The position numbers were made by a program, and so were the translations under genes. A stretch of DNA of 64,000 nucleotides from Streptomyces sp. NBC_00094 (GTDB lineage Bacteria > Actinomycetota > Actinomycetes > Streptomycetales > Streptomycetaceae): positions 992,001 to 1,056,000 of the forward strand of contig NZ_JAPEMB010000001.1 of NCBI RefSeq assembly GCF_026343125.1. Direction: 5' to 3'. The notes beneath the pieces are model-generated. The model was not told where the DNA came from, ran no database searches, and saw only the letters and a program-made list of their open reading frames with translations. The first letter of the stretch is position 1. Each line of letters starts with the position of its first letter. Below are positions 17,589 through 24,485 of the stretch, piece by piece.

Positions 17589-19322
17589 GTGTCGGAGAAC
17601 AGGAAGTGGCCCCCGGTCGAGGAGACCGAGGTGCTGATCGTGGGCGGCGGGCCCGTCGGGCTCGCGCTCGCCCTCGACCTCACCCATCGGGGCGTGGACT
17701 TCATGCTGGTGGAGGCCGGGGACGGGCGGGTCGCCCACCCGAGGGTCTCCACCGTCGGCCCGCGCGCGATGGAGGCGTTCCGGCGCTGGGGCGTCGCGGA
17801 CGCGATCCGGGGAGCGGGCTGGCCGGCGGACCACACCCTGGACATCGCGTGGGTGACCGCCGTCGGCGAGCACGAGCTGTACCGGCTGCGGCTCGGCACG
17901 GCCGGCGCACGGCCGCTGCCCTCGTACACGCCGGAGCCGGAGTCGATCTGCCCGCAGCACTGGCTGGCACCGCTGCTCACCGCCCGCCTGGGGGTCCGCC
18001 CGGCGGGGCCGGTGCGGCTCGGCACCCGGCTCGTCGAGTTCCGCCACAAGCCCGACCGGGTCGGCGCGGTCCTCGTGGACGGGGCCGGGGTCCCGACGAC
18101 GGTGCACGCCCGGTTCCTGGTGGGCTGTGACGGGGCCTCCTCGCCCGTGCGCAAGGCCTGCGGCATCGACGCGCCCGAGCGGCACCGGACCCGCACCCTG
18201 CGGAACATCCTCTTCCGGGCCCCGGGGCTCGGGGCCCTGCTCGGTCCACGGACGGCGCTCGTCCACTTCGTCACGGAGCCGGGAGGCCTGCGGTACCCGC
18301 TGCGGGCGATCGACGGCCGGGACCTGTACCGGCTGACGTGTCCGGCGGGGCCCGCCGACGCCGAACGGGTCGTACGGCGGGCGACGACGGTGGACGTACC
18401 GGTCGAGGTGGTGTCGGACGCGACCTGGCACCTGACCCACCGGGTGGCCTCGCGGTACCGCGACGGCCGGGTCTTCCTCGCGGGGGACGCGGCGCACACC
18501 CTGTCGCCCTCGGGCGGCTTCGGGCTGGCGACGGGCGTCGGCGACGCGGCCGACCTCGGGTGGAAGCTGGCGGCGGAGCTGGCCGGCTGGGCGGGGGCGG
18601 GGCTGCTCGACACGTACGAGACCGAGCGGCGGCCGGTCGCCGTCGACAGCCTGGAGGAGAGTCACCGGAACCTGCGGCGGACGGTCGACCGGCGGCTCTC
18701 GGCCGCGCTGCGCGACGGGACGGAGGAGGGGGAACGGGCCCGCGCCGAACTGGCCCGGGAGATCGCGGACTCCGATCCGCTCCGGGAGTTCGACGCGCCC
18801 GACCTGCACTTCGCCCACCGGTACGCCTCCCCGGCGATCGCCGAGGAGAAGGGCGGGCCGGGCGCCGCGGACGGGGCGGGCGGCACCGGACTCGCGGGCC
18901 GGGCGGGTCCGGCGGACGGTGGGGAGCGGCCCGCCACGGCCGACGGGCCGGCCTGGAACCGTACGACACTTCCCGGGGTACGGGCTCCGCACGCGTGGCT
19001 CGGGCCGGGCCGGTCGACACTCGACCTCTTCGGCGGGGAGTTCGTCCTGCTCTGCTTCGACCTGGCCACCCGCCCGGAGGGCGGCGTCGGCACCATCCCG
19101 GGCCCGGGCCCGGGCCCACGTCCCCTGGACGGCTTCGTCCGTGCCTTCGCCGATCGCCGGGTCCCGCTGCGGGTACGGCACTGTCACGACAGGGAGGTGG
19201 CGTGGCGGTACGAGCGACCGTTCGTCCTGGTGCGCCCGGACGGGCACGTGGCATGGCGCGGGGGCACTCTGCCGGCCGATCCACTGCGGATCGCGGACCT
19301 CGTACGCGGGGCCGGCGCATGA
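17589..19322 (+). CDS. staC: FAD monooxygenase-like RebC/StaC homologue
   Basis: A 577-residue flavoprotein. RebC and StaC act with the P450 and set the oxidation state of the aglycone (RebC leads to arcyriaflavin-type imides, StaC to K252c-type lactams). Visible motifs are the Rossmann GGGPVGL, CDGASSPVRKACG (DG motif) and FLAGDAAHTLSPSGGFG (GD motif). By gapless comparison around LRYPLRAIDGRDLYRL with RebC as I recall it, Val225 falls at the RebC Phe216 position and Arg248 at RebC Arg239, a mixed StaC/RebC pattern. An insert rich in Gly/Ala (about 420-455) makes it longer than the roughly 530-residue RebC. The GTG start follows GGAGGAG, and the stop overlaps the P450 start. Confidence 0.87.
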   Translation: MSENRKWPPVEETEVLIVGGGPVGLALALDLTHRGVDFMLVEAGDGRVAHPRVSTVGPRAMEAFRRWGVADAIRGAGWPADHTLDIAWVTAVGEHELYRLRLGTAGARPLPSYTPEPESICPQHWLAPLLTARLGVRPAGPVRLGTRLVEFRHKPDRVGAVLVDGAGVPTTVHARFLVGCDGASSPVRKACGIDAPERHRTRTLRNILFRAPGLGALLGPRTALVHFVTEPGGLRYPLRAIDGRDLYRLTCPAGPADAERVVRRATTVDVPVEVVSDATWHLTHRVASRYRDGRVFLAGDAAHTLSPSGGFGLATGVGDAADLGWKLAAELAGWAGAGLLDTYETERRPVAVDSLEESHRNLRRTVDRRLSAALRDGTEEGERARAELAREIADSDPLREFDAPDLHFAHRYASPAIAEEKGGPGAADGAGGTGLAGRAGPADGGERPATADGPAWNRTTLPGVRAPHAWLGPGRSTLDLFGGEFVLLCFDLATRPEGGVGTIPGPGPGPRPLDGFVRAFADRRVPLRVRHCHDREVAWRYERPFVLVRPDGHVAWRGGTLPADPLRIADLVRGAGA

Positions 19323-20578
19323 GTGGGCGGACGGCGGGGGCCCGGGCGGGCGCGGGCTCACCGGAGCCCTTCGACCCGGCGCGGCTCGACCTGGCCGACC
19401 CGTACCCCGTCTACCGGCGCTACCGGGAGACCGACCCGGTGCACGCCGTACGGAACCCGGACGGCGGGGCGGGGCCGACCACCTGGTACCTCTTCGGCCA
19501 CGTGGAGGTGACGCAGGTCCTGACGGGGCGGAGCTTCGGCCGGGCGTCCCCGCTGACGGCGAGGACGACGCCGGTCCCCGACGGGTACGTCACGCTGCGG
19601 CGGGTCGTCGAGAACTGGCTCGTCTTCCTCGACCCGCCCCGGCACACCCGGCTGCGCGCGCGGGTCACGCCGCCGCTCGGCGCCGCCGCGGTGGCGGCGC
19701 TGCGTCCGCGCGTACGGGAGATCGCGGAGGAGCTGGTCGCGCCGCTCGCGCGGCGACCCGTGGTGGAGTTCGTCGAAGGGTTCGCCGCCCCGTATCCGCT
19801 GCTGGTCATCGGCGGGCTGCTCGGGGTGGAGGCCGAGCGGTGGCCGTGGTTCCGTGCGCAGGCGCTCGCCCTCCAGCAGGCGGGCGGGACCCGGGGCGAC
19901 CGGACACCGGACGCGCTGGCCGGGGCCGAGCGGGCCGCGGAGGAGCTGGACGGCTACTTCCACCGGGAGTTGGCGGCGAGGCGCACGGAGGACCGGGGGG
20001 ACCTCCTCTCCGCGCTGGCCAGGGCCGGGGCCGAGGACCCGTCCCTGAGCGGGACGGAGCTCGCGGCGACCTGTACGCACCTGCTGACCGCCGGGCACGA
20101 GACGACGACGGGACTGCTGGGCAAGGCGGTGCTCGCGCTGATCGCCCGCCCCGAGGTCAGGGGCGAACTCCGGGACGATCCGGGCCTGTTACCGGGCGCC
20201 GTGGACGAGTTCCTGCGCTTCGATCCGCCGGTCCAGATGGTGACGCGGTGGGCGCACCGGGACACGGAGCTCGCCGGGCGGACGGTCCGCCGGGGCGACC
20301 GCCTGCAGCTCGTCCTGGGCTCGGCCCACCGGGACCCGGCCCGCTTCCCGGACCCCGACGTGCTCGACATCCACCGGGACGGCGGCCGGCACTGCGCCTT
20401 CGGGCTGGGCGTCCACTACTGCGCGGGGGCGGCGCTGGCGCGCGCGGAGGCCGAGATCGGCCTCGGCGTCCTCCTCGACCGGCTCCCCGCGCTCGGCCCG
20501 GGCGCCAGGCCCGGGGTGGAGGTGGAGTACGCCCCGGACTGGGTGTTCCACGGACCGTCCCGCCTGACGCTGTCCTGA
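19319..20578 (+). CDS. staP: Cytochrome P450 (StaP/RebP-like chromopyrrolate ring-closing enzyme)
   Basis: A 419-residue soluble bacterial P450, essentially the length of StaP. The haem-thiolate motif FGLGVHYCAG places the ligand at Cys368. The I-helix reads LLTAGHETTTG (about 252-262) and the K-helix EFLR is present. StaP performs the aryl-aryl coupling and decarboxylation that turn chromopyrrolic acid into the six-ring indolocarbazole core, with the C protein deciding the product. The ATG at 19319 overlaps the C stop as ATGA, so the O-D and C-P pairs are translationally coupled. It is the last gene of the operon; no redox partner genes are nearby. Confidence 0.9.
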   Translation: MSGRTAGARAGAGSPEPFDPARLDLADPYPVYRRYRETDPVHAVRNPDGGAGPTTWYLFGHVEVTQVLTGRSFGRASPLTARTTPVPDGYVTLRRVVENWLVFLDPPRHTRLRARVTPPLGAAAVAALRPRVREIAEELVAPLARRPVVEFVEGFAAPYPLLVIGGLLGVEAERWPWFRAQALALQQAGGTRGDRTPDALAGAERAAEELDGYFHRELAARRTEDRGDLLSALARAGAEDPSLSGTELAATCTHLLTAGHETTTGLLGKAVLALIARPEVRGELRDDPGLLPGAVDEFLRFDPPVQMVTRWAHRDTELAGRTVRRGDRLQLVLGSAHRDPARFPDPDVLDIHRDGGRHCAFGLGVHYCAGAALARAEAEIGLGVLLDRLPALGPGARPGVEVEYAPDWVFHGPSRLTLS

Positions 20579-20618
20579 TCCCACCCGCCGCGCGGGAACG
20601 CGATCCCCTCCCTCCTCG

Positions 20619-20639
20619 TTATACCCCCCACGGGTATAA
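20619..20639. promoter_or_regulatory. CsoR/CstR-like palindromic operator upstream of an AhpD-like gene
   Basis: TTATACCC (20619-20626) and GGGTATAA (20632-20639) form a perfect 8-bp inverted repeat around CCCAC. The A/T-flanked C-run/G-run arrangement matches operators of the CsoR/CstR copper or persulfide sensors (ATACCC...GGGTAT). The ribosome site GAGGAGG (20641-20647) follows directly, so a bound repressor would cover the promoter or start region. No csoR/cstR gene is in the window; the ArsR gene downstream is another possible partner. Confidence 0.6.
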
Positions 20640-20651
20640 TGAGGAGGATTC

Positions 20652-21182
20652 GTGACGACGAGAAGACTGACCGCGCTCACCCCCGAACAGGCACCGGGCC
20701 GCGCCGGCGAGCTCCTGACCGACATCGTCGAACGGCACGGTTCGGTCGGCGAGATGGTGTCGACGATGGCGCACTCGCCGGCGCTGCTCGACGGCTATCT
20801 GAGCCTGTCCCGGGCGATGAAGCGGGTGAAGATCCCCCGCGCCCTCAGCGAGAAGCTGTCGCTCGCCGCGCAGGAGTGGATCGGCTGCGGAACCTGCCGC
20901 GAGGCGCACCGGTCGGCCGGGCGCGCGGCGGGTCTGAGCGAGACCGACATCGAGCTGGCACGCCAGGGCACGTCGACCGATCCGCGCGAGGCCGCGCTCA
21001 TCGGCCTCGCGCTCCGGGTCCTCGCCGAACCGGGCGCCCTGTCCGACGAGGACGTCGCCGAGGTACGGGCACACGGCTGGAGCGACCGGGTGATCGCGGA
21101 GGTGGTCGGGGTGGTCACCCTCAACCTGCTCACGGGGGCCTTCAACCTGCTCGCGGGGATCCAGCCGGAAGCGGAGGAGTGA
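20652..21182 (+). CDS. Carboxymuconolactone decarboxylase / AhpD-like protein with CxxC
   Basis: A 176-residue member of the AhpD-like fold. The redox motif CGTCREAH (Cys79, Cys82, with the following His) is that of alkylhydroperoxidase-type proteins, which reduce peroxides or act as thiol oxidoreductases. The GTG start has GAGGAGG five nt upstream. It follows the P450 on the same strand after 73 nt but has its own operator-like palindrome, so it is probably a separate unit responding to metal or reactive sulfur or oxygen. It is convergent with an ArsR gene. Confidence 0.82.
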   Translation: MTTRRLTALTPEQAPGRAGELLTDIVERHGSVGEMVSTMAHSPALLDGYLSLSRAMKRVKIPRALSEKLSLAAQEWIGCGTCREAHRSAGRAAGLSETDIELARQGTSTDPREAALIGLALRVLAEPGALSDEDVAEVRAHGWSDRVIAEVVGVVTLNLLTGAFNLLAGIQPEAEE

Positions 21183-21243
21183 CCAAGGCGCCGGGGAGGA
21201 AGCCCGACTGACGGTCCGTCCGATCCGTACGACGTGCAGGGGG

Positions 21244-21585
21244 TCACGGCCTCCGGGGCGAGCCGGCCCGCAGGTCGGCGAGCAGTTCGGCCTGACCCGC
21301 GAGGACACCGGACAGGATCGAGCGTGCCACCAGCAGCAGTTCGGCCACCCTGGGGCTCGTCAGCGTGTAGTACACGGTGACGCCTTCGCGCCGGGCGACG
21401 ACCAGGTTCGCCCGGCGCAGAACGGCCAACTGCTGGGAGAGGTACGCCGCTTCGACTCCGGTGTCGCGCAGCATCTCGGCGACCGCGTGCTCGCGTTCGC
21501 TCAGCAGCTCCAGGACGCGGATCCGGACGGGGTGTCCCAGAGTTTTGAAGAACTCCGCCTTCAACTGATAGAGCGGCGTACTCAT
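21244..21585 (-). CDS. ArsR/SmtB-family transcriptional regulator
   Basis: A 113-residue winged-helix repressor: FFKTLGHPVRIRVLELLSERE, followed by a recognition helix (AAYLSQQLAVLRRANLV) and a wing (REGVTVYYTL). It contains no cysteine, so classical Cys-based arsenic or zinc sensing is unlikely; other ArsR proteins sense redox or organic ligands. I chose the ATG at 21585, where homology begins, instead of the 40-codon upstream extension, which is low-complexity. It is convergent with the AhpD-like gene and lies downstream of the STAS gene on the same strand, about 100 nt away. Confidence 0.85.
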   Translation of the reverse strand: MSTPLYQLKAEFFKTLGHPVRIRVLELLSEREHAVAEMLRDTGVEAAYLSQQLAVLRRANLVVARREGVTVYYTLTSPRVAELLLVARSILSGVLAGQAELLADLRAGSPRRP

Positions 21586-21682
21586 CGCACCCACCCCGCA
21601 CGTCGCGTCGACCCGGCTCTCTCCACCATGCCCCCATCCTCGCCCCTTTCGGGGCCGGCGATCTACCGGATCCCCCGGAGCC

Positions 21683-22069
21683 TCACTCGGCGGGCCACTC
21701 GTCACTGCGCCAGGCGCGCTGCTCCGTGCCCGCGTCGATGTGCGCGGCGAACGCGGCGGCCAGGTCGCAGTGGACCGGGATCGCCGGGCCGTCGCCCACG
21801 GGGACGAGGGAGCCGTCGGCGGGGATCGCGGCGAGTTCGAGACTCCGGCCCACGTCCCGGAGCCGGCGGGCGGCCTCCGCGACGGCGACCTGACCGCCCG
21901 CGGACCAGCCGCGCAGCCTGCTCAGGTCGAGGACGACCGGCCCGGTGCCGCGCGCCACCGCCCATCCGACGGCGCCGGTGAAGCGGCCGAGGGCGTCGGC
22001 GCCGAGGAATCCGGCCAGGGACAGCACGCCGAGCTCCTGCTGAACGGTGTAGCGCCATTCGATGGTCAT
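21683..22069 (-). CDS. STAS-domain protein (anti-sigma antagonist-like)
   Basis: A 128-residue single-domain protein with the STAS pattern: strand GVLSLAGFLGADAL, then GPVVLDLSRLRGWSAGGQVAVAEAARRL. At the usual phosphorylatable position after the second strand the sequence is SAGGQ, so Ser may serve as the phospho-acceptor. It could be a partner for a SpoIIE-type phosphatase such as the one at 3056-5116, but no anti-sigma kinase gene is adjacent. The start ATG is at 22069. Confidence 0.75.
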   Translation of the reverse strand: MTIEWRYTVQQELGVLSLAGFLGADALGRFTGAVGWAVARGTGPVVLDLSRLRGWSAGGQVAVAEAARRLRDVGRSLELAAIPADGSLVPVGDGPAIPVHCDLAAAFAAHIDAGTEQRAWRSDEWPAE

Positions 22070-22350
22070 GTGCGTCGACTTCCCTCTGTAGCGGGGGCGC
22101 CCCGCCCGCGGCTACCGGAGGGCGCAGCCGGACCAGGATGTAACTATTTGCAGAATTATGCAATTCACTCACTTGACGGCTCCCCGTTCCGCGCACGGAG
22201 TCGTCGGCGAAGGGCGGAGCCGAGCCGGAGCCGAGACGAAGCGGATGGAGCGGATGGAGCGGATACGAAGCGGATAAAGTGGCGGACGGCCCGGAGCCGG
22301 GCCGCGGGTTCCTTGTCTTCCCCCAGAAATTGAGGTAACCGGACGATGTC
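22070..22350. other. Intergenic region preceding the heptamer repeat
   Basis: About 280 bp without a gene. It contains an unusually AT-rich stretch (22136-22170) suitable for a promoter of the STAS gene, then a degenerate GCGGATGGA-like repeat run (about 22235-22278) and an AT-rich patch just before the perfect heptamer array. The divergent gene starts at 22552. Confidence 0.5.
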
Positions 22351-22515
22351 CGCGAGCCGCGAGCCGCGAGCCGCGAGCCGCGAGCCGCGAGCCGCGAGCC
22401 GCGAGCCGCGAGCCGCGAGCCGCGAGCCGCGAGCCGCGAGCCGCGAGCCGCGAGCCGCGAGCCGCGAGCCGCGAGCCGCGAGCCGCGAGCCGCGAGCCGC
22501 GAGCCGCGAGCCGCG
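22351..22515. repeat. Perfect heptanucleotide tandem repeat, CGCGAGC x 23.6
   Basis: The unit CGCGAGC is repeated without a single mismatch for 165 bp: 23 full copies plus CGCG. The period of seven is not a multiple of three, so it cannot be a coding repeat without frameshifting, and it ends 37 bp before the start of the gene at 22552. Length changes here would alter the spacing between promoter and gene. Perfect identity indicates recent expansion or an assembly-sensitive array. Confidence 0.95.
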
Positions 22516-22551
22516 TAGCTGACGCCGGCGGGCTCGACGTACGTCGGTGGC

Positions 22552-24372
22552 GTGGCCATGCACGCTGACCTGCCCCTCCGCGTTCCCGTCGGGCAGGACG
22601 CCGAGCGGTGGAGGACCTTCCCCGCCGAGCGGACACTCGTCGTCGCCGCGCGGACCGTCGTCTCCACCACCCGGGTCCTGGAGTGCCTCCCCGCCGTGCT
22701 GCGCGACGACAGCCGCGTGAGCGTCGTCTTCGCGTACGACCCCACCTCCGCGTTCAACGACGGCGTCCTCGATCTCCTCCACGACGCCGGCTGCCGCGTG
22801 ATGCCCTGGTCGCAGCTGGGCGACATCGCCCCGGACCTCGTCCTCACCGCGAGCGAGAACGTCGACGTCCCCGCCGGCGTCTGCCCCGTCCTCGTCCTCC
22901 CGCACGGCATCGGATTCCAGAAGTACGTGCCGGACTCGCGCGCGGACCGCGTCCGGCTCTCTGGGCTCGTGCCCGACGCGCTCCTGGAAGCGGGCCGGGC
23001 GTGGCTCGCCACCTCCCATCCGGACCAGGCGGAACAGCTGGTCGCCGCGCACCCCAAGGCCGCCGGACGGACCCTGCTCGTCGGCGACCCGTGCTTCGAC
23101 GAGCTGGCGGCGAGCGCGGGACGGCGTCCCGCGTACCGTTCCGCGCTCGGTGTCGGCGAGAACCAGCGGCTGGTGGTGGTCAGTTCGACCTGGGGACCGA
23201 CGTCGCTGCTCGCCGAACACCCGGACCTCCCGGCGCGGCTCCTCGGCTCGCTGCCGTACGACGCGTACCGCGTGGCGGCGATCGTCCACCCCAACGTGTG
23301 GGCTGCGCACGGCTCCTGGCAGCTCCGCGGGAACCTCGCCGCGGCGCTCGACGCCGGGCTGCTCCTGGTGCCGCCGGTGCACGCGTGGCGCTCGGTGCTC
23401 CTCGCCGCGGACCTGGTCGTCGGCGACCACGGTTCGGTGACCCTGTACGGCGCGGCCCTCGGCCGTCCGGTGCTCCTCGCGGCCTTCGGGAGCGACTCGG
23501 TGCCCGGCACGGCGGCCGAGGTACTCGGACGTCACGCCCCGCGCCTCGACCCCCGTCGGGACCCGCGCCCGCAGGTGGAGGCCGCGTCGGAGCCGGTGGC
23601 GCGGGCGGCGTACGGAGACGTGGCGGAGCTGGCGTTCAGCGAACCGGGCCGGGCCCTCGGGCGGCTGCGAGCGGCGCTGTACGAGCTGCTGCGCCTGCCG
23701 GAGCCGTCGTCCGGCCCGCCGCCCGTCCGCACCCTGGCCCCGGTGCGGCTCACCGCCGAGCCCGTCACGTCCTGGCAGGTGCGCACACGCGTGTCCGAGG
23801 GCGCCGGAGCGTCCGGCAGGGTGGTGGTCGAGGTGGAGCGGATTCCGTCCGCCGTGGCGACGGACCCGTCCGCCCCGGAGTCCGACGGGCTCTTCGTCCA
23901 TCTCGCGTGCACGGAGGCGGAGCGCGACCTGCGGATCGTGGAGAGCGCGTCCGTCGTCCTGGCAGCGGCCCCGGCCCCGGCTGTGGCGGCCGCGCTCCGC
24001 TGGATCGGCGAGACGCTCGCCGCACGGCCGGGCTGCCTCGCCGCCGCGGTCTCCCTCGGGTCGGGCGGCCACCTGGTGGGCCTGCGCGACGGCCGGATCG
24101 TCGAGACCGCCACGACGCGGCCCACCTCGGCCTCTCCTCGTACGGCAGATCCCGACGGAGGCCCCGACACCTCCACCGGCACCGCCGGCGGCCCTGAGCT
24201 GCCGGCGGCGGCCGTGTACGCGTGTCTGCTCGCCGGGCTCCCCCTGGACGGCCCCGTGTCCGTACGCGCGGGACTCCCCCTGCGGGGTCAGGGTCCGGCC
24301 TCCGTGCGTAGCGGCCCCCCTCACGCGGAGGATCTCGTCCTGCGCCAGCGCCTAGGACCGGCCGTCGGCTGA
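22552..24372 (+). CDS. Uncharacterised GT-B-like protein (CDP-glycerol glycerophosphotransferase-like)
   Basis: A 606-residue cytoplasmic protein that I cannot name. Residues about 30-370 resemble a GT-B fold of the TagF/CDP-glycerol glycerophosphotransferase type: VLVLPHGIGFQKY, LLVGDPCFDEL, VVVSSTWGPTSLL, IVHPNVW and the nucleotide-sugar-binding-like AADLVVGDHGSVTLYGAALGRPVLL. The C-terminal 200 residues are Pro/Ser/Thr-rich and unmatched. The start may be GTG 22552 or ATG 22558; both have only a weak GGTGG upstream. The gene sits directly behind the heptamer repeat and is convergent with the STAND ATPase. Whether it is catalytically active cannot be judged. Confidence 0.6.
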   Translation: MAMHADLPLRVPVGQDAERWRTFPAERTLVVAARTVVSTTRVLECLPAVLRDDSRVSVVFAYDPTSAFNDGVLDLLHDAGCRVMPWSQLGDIAPDLVLTASENVDVPAGVCPVLVLPHGIGFQKYVPDSRADRVRLSGLVPDALLEAGRAWLATSHPDQAEQLVAAHPKAAGRTLLVGDPCFDELAASAGRRPAYRSALGVGENQRLVVVSSTWGPTSLLAEHPDLPARLLGSLPYDAYRVAAIVHPNVWAAHGSWQLRGNLAAALDAGLLLVPPVHAWRSVLLAADLVVGDHGSVTLYGAALGRPVLLAAFGSDSVPGTAAEVLGRHAPRLDPRRDPRPQVEAASEPVARAAYGDVAELAFSEPGRALGRLRAALYELLRLPEPSSGPPPVRTLAPVRLTAEPVTSWQVRTRVSEGAGASGRVVVEVERIPSAVATDPSAPESDGLFVHLACTEAERDLRIVESASVVLAAAPAPAVAAALRWIGETLAARPGCLAAAVSLGSGGHLVGLRDGRIVETATTRPTSASPRTADPDGGPDTSTGTAGGPELPAAAVYACLLAGLPLDGPVSVRAGLPLRGQGPASVRSGPPHAEDLVLRQRLGPAVG

Positions 24373-24431
24373 GGGCCACAGCGGCGTCCGCCGATGGCCC
24401 TCCTTCGGGTTCCGGTTCCTCACTCCGGCCG

Positions 24432-24485
24432 GGCTTCCCCCTCCGTAGCGGCTTCCCCCTCCGTACCGGCTTAGCCTTCCGAACC
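24432..24485. repeat. 18-bp tandem repeat at the 3' end of the STAND ATPase gene
   Basis: Three consecutive 18-bp units start GGCTTCCCCCTCCGTAGC, GGCTTCCCCCTCCGTACC and GGCTTAGCCTTCCGAACC. The third unit contains the TAA stop of the minus-strand ATPase gene (24471-24473). The array fills the short gap between two convergent genes. Confidence 0.85.

Noticed and set aside
20635..20640. TATAAT as the -10 box of the AhpD-like gene
   Set aside because: A start six or seven nt downstream would cut off the GAGGAGG ribosome site; the hexamer is better explained as the right arm of the palindrome, with the real -10 further upstream.
22351..22515. Heptamer array considered as a CRISPR array
   Set aside because: Units are contiguous and identical, with no spacers, and no cas genes are nearby.
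22165..24324. Minus-strand frame containing a repeated SRLAARG-type heptapeptide
   Set aside because: The repeat is simply the translation of the 7-bp array, which reads open in several frames; the rest is antisense to the GT-B-like gene.
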